Source: an uncultured Mycoplasma sp. (GTDB lineage Bacteria > Bacillota_I > Bacilli_A > RF39 > UBA660). Taken from it: 23,245 bases of DNA. The stretch covers positions 1-23,245 of the forward strand of contig CANOGG010000001.1 of the NCBI GenBank assembly GCA_947565485.1, written 5' to 3'. Below, in pieces: positions 13,861 to 22,242 of this stretch. A model generated the notes under the pieces. That model saw nothing but the letters and a program-made list of their open reading frames with translations, was not told where the DNA came from and ran no database searches. Made by a program: the position numbers and the translations under genes. Numbering within the stretch: position 1 is the first letter of the stretch; each line of letters starts with the position of its first letter.

Positions 13861-14667
13861 AAAATAAATGAATATAAACAATGCTAAACAAACACAGTAA
13901 ATTGAAAACTTCCATAACTTACCTTTTTTTACTAACTCACTTAACCACTTATAAGTAAAATAAGTAACTATTAACGAAGCAATCATTCCAAGTGCGTAGG
14001 GCACCATTAAACTACTAAGACTACCAGCTTCCGCCATATCTTTAACTCCCAGTAGCATTGTTGCCACACTAATTGGAAAATATAAAATAAATGTATATTT
14101 TAACGCCGTCGCTCTCTTCATTCCACAAAGTAAACAAGCGACTAATACTGTTCCACTTCGACTAATCCCTGGCATCAAAGTAATCACTTGAATAAGCCCA
14201 ATCATAATCGCATTCTTAAGTGTTATATCCCCATCTTCTTTATTTCCATTCTTATTTCTAATCAAGAACAACATTAATGCGGTAACTAAAAAGGCAATTC
14301 CTAAAAAAGTAATATTCTGTAACTTCTCTTCAATAATATCTTTAAGTAAAATACCTGCAATCCCAACGGGAATCGTCGATACTATAATATACATGCAATA
14401 CTTAAATTTAATTTTATATTTATCTCTATTCTTCTTATCAAAAATAAACTTAAAAAACGCAATCACTAAGTCTATAATATCTTTTCTAAAAATAAAAAGT
14501 ATCGCCAGGAACGACCCAAAATTCGCCACAATCTCAAAGTTAAGGTCATTAAACATCTTAGTATTAAATATATTCTTAAATAAAAATATATGCCCACTAG
14601 AACTAATCGGTAATGGCTCTGTAAACCCCTGTATAATTCCCAAAATAATATATTTTATAAATTCCAT
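13855..14667 (-). CDS. uppP: Undecaprenyl-diphosphatase (BacA/UppP)
   Basis: An integral membrane enzyme that turns undecaprenyl diphosphate into undecaprenyl phosphate so the carrier lipid can be reused in wall synthesis; it also gives some bacitracin tolerance. The two conserved blocks are present: GIIQGFTEPLPISSSGHIFL near the start (Glu and the SSSGH motif) and MPGISRSGTVLVACLLCGM in the second half (GISRSG with Arg). About 8 membrane helices fill the rest. Length (270) is normal. I prefer ATG 14667 (MEFIKYIILGIIQG) because GGTGA precedes it and this is the family's usual start. ATG codons at 14679 and 14673 are in frame but lack a ribosome-binding site. Confidence 0.95.
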   Translation of the reverse strand: MEFIKYIILGIIQGFTEPLPISSSGHIFLFKNIFNTKMFNDLNFEIVANFGSFLAILFIFRKDIIDLVIAFFKFIFDKKNRDKYKIKFKYCMYIIVSTIPVGIAGILLKDIIEEKLQNITFLGIAFLVTALMLFLIRNKNGNKEDGDITLKNAIMIGLIQVITLMPGISRSGTVLVACLLCGMKRATALKYTFILYFPISVATMLLGVKDMAEAGSLSSLMVPYALGMIASLIVTYFTYKWLSELVKKGKLWKFSIYCVCLALFIFIYFR

Positions 14668-14734
14668 ATTCATCACCATACTTAATTATATAATATTTTT
14701 CTAAATTAAGAAATAAAATAATAAGGGGTTTATA

Positions 14735-14971
14735 ATGTTTAAATTATTTCTTTACATTTTAGGCATTTTATTTACATCAACAGGCCTATTTTTTACTATA
14801 ATCTATCTAAACTTACTAACTATCGGGTATACTTTTCCTGAATTTGTCAACTTTATTAGTAGAAAATTAGAATTTTGGTTTATCTTTATCGGACTAATAT
14901 GCCTAATTATCTCATTAGAAAGGTGGATAAAAAATGAATTTTTATTACGACGTAGTCTTAAACTGGAGTGA
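14735..14971 (+). CDS. Small two-helix membrane protein
   Basis: 78 residues with two hydrophobic helices: LFLYILGILFTSTGLFFTIIYLNLL (about 4-28) and FWFIFIGLICLIISLERW (about 47-64), ending in a short basic tail (KNEFLLRRSLKLE). AAGGGG lies six bases before the ATG. The gene overlaps the next one by 38 bases (14934-14971), so the two are co-transcribed and coupled. No known family is recognised. Similar small proteins precede miaB-linked genes in related genomes as far as I can recall, but this is not certain. Confidence 0.7.
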   Translation: MFKLFLYILGILFTSTGLFFTIIYLNLLTIGYTFPEFVNFISRKLEFWFIFIGLICLIISLERWIKNEFLLRRSLKLE

Positions 14972-15578
14972 AGATATCGCCTATGATTTTTACGAATGGC
15001 TTGACAGTGATTCTTTAGAACTTATCAAAAAAATTCCTTTAATCAAAGTAAAACACAAGACTTTTATGGAACTTATCACCAACAAAGTCAAAATAGAAGA
15101 AGAATTTCTAAATTATATTAAGGATAAGACTACTCTAAATGGTCACAATATTGTTAGTAAAATATCTTACGCCGCTTTATTTACCGACAATAAAAATGTT
15201 ATCGCTCTCGAATTTAACAGTGATGGCTTAAGCATTGCCCAAAGTAAAATCATGCTCGACGATGAAATAAACATTTTAGAAGTATCATTCAATTTAAAAG
15301 AATGCATCTTAAACTACGAAATTGTTAGTCCTCTTACTTTCCATAGGACTCTTCGCTGTGAAAGTGACGCGCTTCATCTCATCAACCTCGAACTAAAAAA
15401 CTTATATCAAACCAAAGATCTCGACAAACTAAAATACTTATACTATGAATATAAAAAGGAGCAATTAGACGATATCGAAGAAATTTATCGCAAGCTTTCC
15501 CACGAACTAGCTCAAGATTTTAATGCTGATGTTCTAAAATTATACTATATTATCAAGTTATCATACCATAATGTCTAA
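14934..15578 (+). CDS. DUF3603-like protein of unknown role
   Basis: A 214-residue soluble protein. The opening FYYDVVLNW..D..Y.FYEWLDSDSLELIKKIPLIKV, followed by a middle with ISYAALFTDNKNVIALEFNS and an acidic LDDEINILEV, resembles the DUF3603 pattern of Bacilli (YDV.VNW...FHEW...D..E...Q.PL.KV, then a VTD....A.. strand). The C-terminal third is helical, with LKYLYYEYKKEQLDDIEEIY. There are no catalytic motifs. It starts inside the 3' end of the small membrane protein gene and ends 34 bases before miaB, so it belongs to the same transcript. The family assignment is from memory and moderate. Confidence 0.6.
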   Translation: MNFYYDVVLNWSEDIAYDFYEWLDSDSLELIKKIPLIKVKHKTFMELITNKVKIEEEFLNYIKDKTTLNGHNIVSKISYAALFTDNKNVIALEFNSDGLSIAQSKIMLDDEINILEVSFNLKECILNYEIVSPLTFHRTLRCESDALHLINLELKNLYQTKDLDKLKYLYYEYKKEQLDDIEEIYRKLSHELAQDFNADVLKLYYIIKLSYHNV

Positions 15579-15612
15579 AAATCTGTTATAATACATAACG
15601 AAGGTGATTTTT

Positions 15613-17028
15613 ATGCATTTACCAAATTTAAAAGATGCTAAAATAAGAAGTAATAAATTAGTAAACTATTACGACGCTAAAAACATTAAGAGCACTAAAT
15701 TTCAAGGAAAAAAATTTTTTATTAAAACCTATGGTTGTCAAATGAATGTCCATGACTCGGAAGAAATAAAAGGCATTTTAAATAACCTGGGATTCACCGA
15801 AACTCCTAACTTAGAAGAATCTGATTTAGTAGTTCTAAATACTTGTGCTATCCGTGAAAATGCCCATGATAAAATGTTTGGTTTTCTTGGTCGTGTCAAA
15901 CACTTAAAAAAAGCTAAACCCGAACTCATAATCTGCATTGGTGGTTGTATGCCAGAACAAGTTAGCATTACTAAGACTTTACAAGAAAAATATCCCTATG
16001 TCGATATTGTTTTTGGCACGCATAATATTAATGAGTTAGGAACCCTTATTTTAAACCATCAAAATAACCAAGAAATAGAAGTCTACTCAATTGAGGGTGA
16101 CGTCTACGAACATATAGACTATGCCCGCGACTCTAAATACACCGCTTGGGTTAACATCATGTATGGCTGTGATAAATTCTGTACTTATTGTATCGTTCCC
16201 TACACCAGAGGTAAACAACGTAGTCGTAAAATGTCCGCCATCCTAGAAGAAGTAAATAAACTAAAAGAGGAGGGTTACCAAGAAATAACTTTACTCGGTC
16301 AAAACGTCAATGCCTATGGTAAAGACTTAGACGAAAGCTATAACTTTGCAACCCTCTTAGAACAAGTTGCCCAAACTAACATTCCTCGTATCCGTTTTGT
16401 GACTTCTCATCCTTGGGACTTTACCGACGAAATGTTAAATGTTATCAGTAAATATCCAAACATCATGCCTTATATACACTTACCACTTCAAAGTGGTAGT
16501 AACAGTATCCTAAAACTCATGGGTCGTCGCTATACTAAGGAAGAATATCTAATTCTCTATCACAAAATTAAAGCTCAAATACCTGGTGTTAGTATTACTA
16601 CTGATATCATCGTGGGCTTTCCTAACGAAACTGACTCTGACTTTAACGAAACTCTAGCAGTTGTAAATGAGTGTCAATTTGACGGAGCATTTACATTTAT
16701 CTATTCGCCTCGTGAGGGCACACCTGCCGCCAAAATCAAAGACACGATTGATTTAAAAACGAAAGAAGAACGTCTCTATAAATTAAATGCCCTTATCAAC
16801 GACCATAGCCTTATGCACAACCAACAATATTTAGATAAAATCGTTAAGGTCCTTGTTATTGGTCCAAGTGAAAAAGGTGAGGGAAAAGTTTGTGGCTACA
16901 CCGAAACTAATAAACTCGTAAATATCACCGGTGCCAAAAATGATATTGGCAATATAATCGATGTCAAAATAACAGCGGGTAAAAGTTTCAGCCTCGACGG
17001 TGAAAAAGTAATATTTGTAAATAATTAA
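15613..17028 (+). CDS. miaB: tRNA-2-methylthio-N6-isopentenyladenosine synthase
   Basis: A radical-SAM enzyme that adds a methylthio group to isopentenyladenosine-37 of tRNAs. The 471 residues show the UPF0004 cysteines (TYGCQMN C42, LNTCAIRE C78, GGCMPEQ C112), the radical SAM motif CDKFCTYC (C186, C190, C193) with IVPYTRGKQRSR, HLPLQSGS, ITTDIIVGFPNET, and a C-terminal TRAM domain. ATG at 15613 is preferred: GAAGGTG lies six bases before it, and the in-frame GTG at 15604 is part of that site. Its substrate base is made by MiaA, encoded at 18239. Confidence 0.97.
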   Translation: MHLPNLKDAKIRSNKLVNYYDAKNIKSTKFQGKKFFIKTYGCQMNVHDSEEIKGILNNLGFTETPNLEESDLVVLNTCAIRENAHDKMFGFLGRVKHLKKAKPELIICIGGCMPEQVSITKTLQEKYPYVDIVFGTHNINELGTLILNHQNNQEIEVYSIEGDVYEHIDYARDSKYTAWVNIMYGCDKFCTYCIVPYTRGKQRSRKMSAILEEVNKLKEEGYQEITLLGQNVNAYGKDLDESYNFATLLEQVAQTNIPRIRFVTSHPWDFTDEMLNVISKYPNIMPYIHLPLQSGSNSILKLMGRRYTKEEYLILYHKIKAQIPGVSITTDIIVGFPNETDSDFNETLAVVNECQFDGAFTFIYSPREGTPAAKIKDTIDLKTKEERLYKLNALINDHSLMHNQQYLDKIVKVLVIGPSEKGEGKVCGYTETNKLVNITGAKNDIGNIIDVKITAGKSFSLDGEKVIFVNN

Positions 17029-17037
17029 AAAAAGGTC

Positions 17038-17066
17038 TTTTCAAAACGAGAAAAATATCATATAAT
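17038..17066 (+). promoter_or_regulatory. Promoter of the SipW-type exported protein gene
   Basis: TTTTCA (17038-17043), 17-base spacer and a perfect TATAAT (17061-17066), with AGGTGA seven bases before the ATG at 17095. Confidence 0.6.
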
Positions 17067-17094
17067 TATTATAAGTAAAATAGGTGATAGTTAT

Positions 17095-17727
17095 ATGAAA
17101 AATAGTTATAAGATTACATTAGGTATTCTAGCGGTCCTAATTATGATTACAATTGCCATCGGCACTAGTTACTCATTCTTTTTAGTTGAAGGTGGCCAAG
17201 AACAAGATAACAGTATTATTGCAACCTGCTTTGATATCGAGTTTACAAGTGGCGGAAGCAACATCAACCTAGCTAATACTTATCCTATGGAGGATGCTAA
17301 AGGCCAAGCCCTAAGCCCATACACATTCACCATCAAAAATACTTGTACCACAGCTAATTCTCCCGCGACAGGTATTAAATATGATATTAGTCTTAACACT
17401 CTAACCACTGATAGTGAGACTTCGGATTTACCTGCTAGCAAAATTAAATATGAACTAAAACAAACAACACCAAGTTCTACTAACTTAGGAAGTGCAGTTG
17501 TTAGTACTAAGCCTGATAATTTAGCCACGCTTAATCCTAGTGCTAAAACTGATTACAACATCCAAAATAGTTATAGCATCACAAGTGGTACTCTAGCACC
17601 ACAAGCTTCTAATACTTACGAACTTCGATTATGGATACCTTCCGATGCCTGTGAAGGAGAAGCCTGCGAAACCGAAGTCATGTCTAAAGTTTTCAAAAGC
17701 AAAATTTTAGTTTACGCCTATATGTAA
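17095..17727 (+). CDS. Exported protein with SipW/TasA-like signal
   Basis: 210 residues. The N-terminus is MKNSYKITLGILAVLIMITI followed by AIGTSYSFFLVEGGQEQDN, a signal of the type seen on TasA/camelysin-like proteins (hydrophobic helix, then a Y-x-F/Y-F motif). The rest is a beta-rich, Thr/Ser/Asn-rich domain with several cysteines (TCFDIEF, NTCTT, SDACEGEACE), so disulfides are possible. It ends in VFKSKILVYAYM, which fits a final beta strand. It is in its own transcript, between a promoter at 17038 and a terminator at 17726. A role in a surface layer, fibre or matrix is an inference from the signal type; no ligand can be named. Confidence 0.7.
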   Translation: MKNSYKITLGILAVLIMITIAIGTSYSFFLVEGGQEQDNSIIATCFDIEFTSGGSNINLANTYPMEDAKGQALSPYTFTIKNTCTTANSPATGIKYDISLNTLTTDSETSDLPASKIKYELKQTTPSSTNLGSAVVSTKPDNLATLNPSAKTDYNIQNSYSITSGTLAPQASNTYELRLWIPSDACEGEACETEVMSKVFKSKILVYAYM

Positions 17728-17750
17728 AACTTCGTTTTCGAAGTTTTTTT
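17726..17750 (+). terminator. Terminator of the exported protein gene
   Basis: A perfect AAAACTTCG-TTTT-CGAAGTTTT hairpin followed by more T. It begins at the stop codon. Confidence 0.92.
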
Positions 17751-17805
17751 CTTTATTTTGCAAATAAAATATGTTAAAATACCATTAGAAAGAAGTTGAG
17801 TTTTC

Positions 17806-18237
17806 ATGATTAAAAAAAATATTGAAGAATTTAAAAAATTTATTGCCAAAGGAAATGTCATTGACCTCGCTGTCGGTGTTATCATCGGAGGGGCTTTCTC
17901 ATCTATAGTAACTAGTCTCGTAAACAACATTTTAACTCCAATCTTAGGCCTAATATTAGGTGGTGTTGATTTTTCTAATCTTGCCATAACTTTTAAAGAT
18001 ACTCGTATAGAATATGGTGCCTTTATCCAAAGTATCATTGACTTTTTAATCGTCGCTGTCTGCATCTTTGCCTTTGTTAAAATCATCAATAAATTGATGC
18101 ACTTGAAGAAAAAAGAGGAAGAAGAAAAACCTAAAGCGGCACCAAAATCTGCCGATGTCCTTATTTTAGAAGAAATAAGAGACTTATTAAAAGACGAGAA
18201 ACCAAAAGCTACTCCTAAAAAGAAAAAGGAAAACTAA
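17806..18237 (+). CDS. mscL: Large-conductance mechanosensitive channel
   Basis: A pentameric membrane channel that opens under high tension to release solutes in osmotic downshock. The 143 residues show the N-terminal amphipathic helix ([20 protein letters not shown]), TM1 ([23 protein letters not shown]) with the tight-gating Gly/Ala pattern, an extracellular loop, TM2 ([22 protein letters not shown]) and a charged cytosolic helix ending in [14 protein letters not shown]. Lys/Pro/Ala-rich stretches flank that last helix. The upstream ribosome-binding site is weak (GAAAGAAG). It is followed one base later by miaA, so both are likely on one transcript. Confidence 0.96.
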   Translation: MIKKNIEEFKKFIAKGNVIDLAVGVIIGGAFSSIVTSLVNNILTPILGLILGGVDFSNLAITFKDTRIEYGAFIQSIIDFLIVAVCIFAFVKIINKLMHLKKKEEEEKPKAAPKSADVLILEEIRDLLKDEKPKATPKKKKEN

Positions 18238-18238
18238 C

Positions 18239-19102
18239 ATGATAATATGTATTGTTGGCCCGACTGGGGTTGGTAAAACCAAACTAAGTATTGAGCTCGC
18301 CAAAAAGTTCAATGCTTATGTTATAAATGCTGACTCTACCCAAGTCTATAAGGGAATGAATATTGGCACAGCAAAAATAACTGAGGAAGAAAAAGAGGGG
18401 ATAAAGCATTATTTATTAGATATCGTAGATGTAACTAAAAATTATACTGTTTATGATTATCAAAAAGATGCTCGTAAAATATTAGAAGAAAATAAAGATA
18501 AAAACATCATCTTTGTCGGCGGTACAGGTCTTTACTTAAAAGCCACTCTTTATAACTATGTCTTTGCAAGTGAGAAACAAATTAATGAAACTTATGATAA
18601 CTTAACCAATACAGAGTTATATCAAATGGCTCTAAAAAAAGACCATAACTTAGATATACACCCGAACAATCGGCATCGTCTCATCCGTTTTTTAAATAAA
18701 GAAAACACTAAAGAAGAATGCTATCCCGTGTATGATGCTATTTATATTGGCCTTACTACTAATCGTGAAACTCTCTACGAACAAATTAATAAACGTACCG
18801 ACACTATGTTTGAAAATGGCCTTATCGCTGAAGTAAAATCTTTCTATGATAAGGGCCTCAACACTAAAGCTCTAAACACGGCGATAGGTTATAAAGAATT
18901 ATATCGCTACTTTAACGGTGAATTAAACCTTGATGAAGCAAGAGATTTAATCAAAAAAAATTGCCGTCACTATGCCAAACGCCAATACACATGGTTTAAT
19001 CATCAATTACCTGTAACGTGGTTTGATACTGATTTTGAAGACTTTAATCATACTATTGATGAAGTCACTAAATATATCGAGAGTAGACCTAACCATGAGT
19101 GA
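18239..19102 (+). CDS. miaA: tRNA dimethylallyltransferase
   Basis: Transfers a dimethylallyl group to A37 of tRNAs reading UNN codons, giving i6A, the substrate of MiaB (15613). The P-loop GPTGVGKT is at residues 7-14, followed by INADSTQVYKGMNIGTAK, HYLLDIVDVTKNYTVYDYQ, VGGTGLYLKA and the C-terminal Zn-free region with RHYAKRQYTWFN. The protein is 287 residues, slightly under the usual ~300-315. AAGGA lies eight bases before the ATG, at the end of mscL. Its stop overlaps the start of the next gene by eight bases. Confidence 0.96.
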   Translation: MIICIVGPTGVGKTKLSIELAKKFNAYVINADSTQVYKGMNIGTAKITEEEKEGIKHYLLDIVDVTKNYTVYDYQKDARKILEENKDKNIIFVGGTGLYLKATLYNYVFASEKQINETYDNLTNTELYQMALKKDHNLDIHPNNRHRLIRFLNKENTKEECYPVYDAIYIGLTTNRETLYEQINKRTDTMFENGLIAEVKSFYDKGLNTKALNTAIGYKELYRYFNGELNLDEARDLIKKNCRHYAKRQYTWFNHQLPVTWFDTDFEDFNHTIDEVTKYIESRPNHE

Positions 19103-19820
19103 TTTATTTATTAATGCTATAACTATAAACTGGTCTGATATTCCTAATCCCGAGGAATATCCCTTTAATATTCCCTCCATTAGTAATTTAAAAAATATGG
19201 AAGGTCTAAAATTCCATAAAAGAGTAACGTTTCTAACTGGTGAAAATGGCACAGGCAAGTCCACAATTTTAGAAGGGCTAGCCATTAAGTGTGGTTTAAA
19301 CAAAGAGGGTGGTTCTGCCCACTTTAACTTTAGCACTTATAACTCTTGTTCTAATCTTAGTGACTATTTAACAGTTATAAAAAATGGTAGTGTACCAAAA
19401 ACTAAATATTTTCTCCGTGCTGAGAGTTTTTATAATGTCGCGAGTACCATCAATGATTTAAAAGTTAACCTTTATTATCAAAATAAAGATTTTCATGCCT
19501 GTAGCCATGGTGAATCATTTATCGATTTAATCAAAACCAGGTTTTATGACCATGGTTTATATATCCTAGATGAACCTGAGGCCGCTTTATCTCCCAATCG
19601 TCAAATGACTCTCCTCTGTCTCATCAACGATTTAGCCCAAAATGGCTCCCAGTTTATAATTGCCACCCATTCTCCCATTCTTTTATCCTACCGCGATGGC
19701 GAAATCCTCGATATGAACAACAATTTCAAAAAAATTTCTTACGAAGAAACCGAAAATTACCAAACATATAAATTATTCATCAATAATTATCAAAATATCC
19801 AAGAAAAATTATTTAATTAA
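19095..19820 (+). CDS. ABC-type (RecF/COG3910-like) ATPase
   Basis: A stand-alone 241-residue ATPase of the ABC class. Walker A GENGTGKST is at about 49-57, the signature-like CSHGES about 136-141, Walker B LYILDEPEAALS about 155-166 (DEPEAAL), and the H-loop IATHSP. There are no membrane segments and no SMC coiled coil, so it fits the predicted ATPase group COG3910 rather than a transporter. The real start is the ATG at 19095 inside miaA (overlap ATGAGTGA), not the longer frame beginning at 19023, whose first 24 residues are only the miaA sequence in another frame. Its function is unknown. It is coupled with miaA and followed 24 bases later by cca. Confidence 0.8.
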   Translation: MSDLFINAITINWSDIPNPEEYPFNIPSISNLKNMEGLKFHKRVTFLTGENGTGKSTILEGLAIKCGLNKEGGSAHFNFSTYNSCSNLSDYLTVIKNGSVPKTKYFLRAESFYNVASTINDLKVNLYYQNKDFHACSHGESFIDLIKTRFYDHGLYILDEPEAALSPNRQMTLLCLINDLAQNGSQFIIATHSPILLSYRDGEILDMNNNFKKISYEETENYQTYKLFINNYQNIQEKLFN

Positions 19821-19844
19821 TGTTATAATTATATTGGTGAGAAC

Positions 19845-20930
19845 GTGAATAAAATATTAAAAAAAATCTTAAATACTTTAGAGAGTAATGGTTATGAAGC
19901 CTATATTATTGGTGGTTTTGTTCGAGACCTTATGCTTGGAATCGATTCTTTTGATGTCGATATTTGTACGAATGCTCTGCCCAAAGACTTGAAGAGAATC
20001 TTTCCTCAAGCCTCAACTAAAAACCTTGGCGGTATTGACTTCAAAATCAAAAGTTATCATTTTGAAATTACCACTTATCGCGAAGAAATAAAATATCATA
20101 ATCGTAAACCCATTGTCTTTAACTACATCGAAAATTTTGAAGATGACCTAAAACGTCGCGACTTTACTATCAATTGTCTTGCTATGAATAGAAAAGGCGA
20201 AATAATCGATTGCCTAAATGGTCTATCCGACCTCCAAGCCTCACGCCTTCGTATGATTGATGATATTGAGACTAAACTCCAAGAAGACCCCCTAAGAATA
20301 ATGCGGGCTATTAGATTTGCAACAACCCTAGGTTTTAATATCGAACAAACTCTTTTTAAAGCTCTAAAAAAGCATCATCAAGCTGTTTTAAGCTTATCCA
20401 AAACTCGCATAAGAGAAGAATTAGACAAAATTCTCCTCTCTAAAAATGTTAAAAATGGTCTCAATCTCCTAGATGAAATTGGAATTTTAAAAGACTTAAA
20501 AATAACTTACCAGGATATTTATCCTGTTAAAAACATTGAAGCTATGTATGCCCAAATTACTATTTCTCACGGTCTAGATTATACTAAAGTTGAAAAAGAA
20601 AACATTGCTAAACTAAAAAAAATCTTAAAAGAAGGCGAAATCACCAATCTAACCATCTATCATTATGGTCTATATCTAAATCTTATCGCTGGTGAAATTT
20701 TAGAAATTAATAAAAAGCTTATCAATAAAATGTATAAAGACCTTCCCATTCACGAGAAAAAAGACATCAATATCAAAGTTCTATACTTAATAAAAATCCT
20801 CGATAAAAAATATATCTCTAAACTAAGTCTTATCATCGAAGAACTAGAACAATTAATATTAAATGGCAAATTAAAAAATAAAAAATCCTATATTATCAAA
20901 TATTTAAAAGAAAAGCACCTAATCAAATAA
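19845..20930 (+). CDS. cca: CCA tRNA nucleotidyltransferase (class II)
   Basis: Adds or repairs the 3'-CCA of tRNAs from CTP and ATP. The head domain has the nucleotidyltransferase signature: YIIGGFVRDLMLG, then FDVDICT (metal-binding D-x-D), RRDFTIN, IDCLNGLSDLQ and EDPLRIMRAIRFA with the neck helices. Length (361) is below the usual ~400. The start is GTG at 19845 with GGTGA four bases upstream; no ATG lies nearby in frame, and the first residues give the expected N-terminus before IIGGFVRD. Although the tRNA-Lys in this window encodes CCA, the enzyme is still needed for repair and for tRNAs without CCA. Confidence 0.95.
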   Translation: MNKILKKILNTLESNGYEAYIIGGFVRDLMLGIDSFDVDICTNALPKDLKRIFPQASTKNLGGIDFKIKSYHFEITTYREEIKYHNRKPIVFNYIENFEDDLKRRDFTINCLAMNRKGEIIDCLNGLSDLQASRLRMIDDIETKLQEDPLRIMRAIRFATTLGFNIEQTLFKALKKHHQAVLSLSKTRIREELDKILLSKNVKNGLNLLDEIGILKDLKITYQDIYPVKNIEAMYAQITISHGLDYTKVEKENIAKLKKILKEGEITNLTIYHYGLYLNLIAGEILEINKKLINKMYKDLPIHEKKDINIKVLYLIKILDKKYISKLSLIIEELEQLILNGKLKNKKSYIIKYLKEKHLIK

Positions 20931-20954
20931 CCCAAAACACGAAAGGAAATAACC

Positions 20955-21574
20955 ATGGATATATCAATATTTAAAACTAAAAAATATGTTACTAATAGTA
21001 TATTTATCAAAAAAGCCTTAGCTCTAAATATAAGTCTCGAAGAATTTTTAATGCTAACCTATTTTGACAACGACTATAACAATTACTTAGATATTGAAAA
21101 ACTAAGTGAAAACCTCGGTCTTAAAATTGAAAGTGCTTATAAAGTATTTAACAGTCTCTTATCAAAGACATTGAAGGACGCTTAATCGAGAAAGTAAACA
21201 TTGACAATTTTTATCGCTTATTAAATGAAGAACAAATGGAAAGTAAAAAGGCAACTATCAAAACAACTATTTATGAAAACTTTGAACAAGAATTTGGTCG
21301 TCCTATATCCGCGATGGAATATGAAATCATCAATGCCTGGATAGAAAAAGGCTATCCTGAAGAATTAATTGTCGGTGCCCTAAAAGAAGCTGTCTACCAT
21401 GGTGTTCCTAAATTAAACTATATCGACCGCATTCTATTTGAATGGCATAAAAAAGGTTTTAAAAACATGAAAGATGTAACCAAATATCTCGAAAATAACA
21501 AACAAACAGAAAGGGTAGTAAATAAAGCTTATGATGAGCTTCTAGACTACAAATGGTATGATGATGAAGAGTGA
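20955..21574 (+). pseudogene. dnaD: dnaD, frameshifted between the two domains
   Basis: A replication-initiation protein that normally helps load the helicase. The first frame (20955-21185) gives the N-terminal winged-helix domain (FIKKALALNISLEEFLMLTY, IEKLSENLGLKIESAYKVFN) and stops at TAA after FNSLLSKTLKDA. The rest is in another frame from about 21157: LIKDIEGRLIEKVNIDNFYR, then TIYENFEQEFGRPISAMEYE and IDRILFEWHKKGF of the DnaD C-terminal domain. The join would read FNSLL/IKDIEGRL; a full protein usually has about eight more residues there. No slippery heptamer is at the shift. ATCAAA at 21161-21166 can be read in both frames at the junction, so a deletion between two ATCAAA copies is possible. 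A sequencing or assembly error is also possible. AAGGA lies before the ATG. Confidence 0.75.
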
Positions 21575-22190
21575 TATTTTAATATCTGGTTTAAATAAAC
21601 TTTATCCTGATGCGCGCTGTGAACTAAACTATACTAAAGATTATGAGCTTTTAATAGCAACTGTCCTAAGTGCCCAGTGTACTGACAAAAGAGTGAACAT
21701 GGTAACTAACGAACTATTTAAAAAATATGACTTAAAAAGCTTATCTGAAGCTTCTTTAAAAGAGATTGAAGACATTATCCGTCCTTGTGGCACCCACACT
21801 AGAAAAGCCCTTTATTTAAAAACCATCGCTGAAAAACTAACCCATGACTATAATGGCCATGTTCCCAATAATCGTGCTTACTTAGAAAGTCTTCCTGGCG
21901 TTGGCCATAAAACCTGTAATGTCGTTTTATCTAATATCTATGATGTTCCATGTATCGCTGTTGATACTCATGTAACCAGGGTGTCTATTCGTCTCGGTTT
22001 TGTTAAAGAAAATGCGACTGTTAAGGAAATCGAACATCAACTAATGAAATTAATTCCCGAAAACCACTGGTGTCGCATTCACCACCAGCTTGTCCTCTTC
22101 GGCCGTTATCATTGTAAAGCGAAAAACTCTGAATGTTCTACCTGTCCCTTTAAAGAATACTGTCAAGAATATAAAAAAAATGCAGAATAA
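21558..22190 (+). CDS. nth: Endonuclease III (DNA glycosylase/AP lyase)
   Basis: Removes oxidised pyrimidines and cuts the abasic site in base-excision repair. Its 210 residues match the family: helix-hairpin-helix LPGVGHKTCNVVLSN with catalytic Lys, VDTHVTRVSIRLG with catalytic Asp, and the C-terminal 4Fe-4S loop CKAKNSECSTCPFKEYC (C-x6-C-x2-C-x5-C). Three ATG codons in a row (21558, 21561, 21564) lie inside the 3' end of dnaD, overlapping it by up to 17 bases; the choice is uncertain and no strong Shine-Dalgarno is visible. The dnaD-nth pairing is classic for Firmicutes. Confidence 0.96.
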   Translation: MMMKSDILISGLNKLYPDARCELNYTKDYELLIATVLSAQCTDKRVNMVTNELFKKYDLKSLSEASLKEIEDIIRPCGTHTRKALYLKTIAEKLTHDYNGHVPNNRAYLESLPGVGHKTCNVVLSNIYDVPCIAVDTHVTRVSIRLGFVKENATVKEIEHQLMKLIPENHWCRIHHQLVLFGRYHCKAKNSECSTCPFKEYCQEYKKNAE

Positions 22191-22219
22191 TTGCAAATAT
22201 CTTGAGTTTATGCTATTCT
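22191..22219 (+). promoter_or_regulatory. Possible promoter of the WXG-like gene
   Basis: TTGCAA (22191-22196), 17-base spacer and TATTCT (22214-22219), directly after the nth stop. The -10 box matches four of six positions. Confidence 0.45.
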
Positions 22220-22242
22220 AATTATATGGAAAGATGGTAAAT

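Noticed and set aside
14393..14704. Plus-strand 103-codon frame inside uppP
   Set aside because: It is the antisense of a membrane-protein gene, which often gives long open frames in AT-rich DNA; no RBS.
21157..21190. Programmed ribosomal frameshift in dnaD
   Set aside because: No slippery heptamer or downstream pseudoknot is visible; residues also seem to be missing, which fits deletion better.
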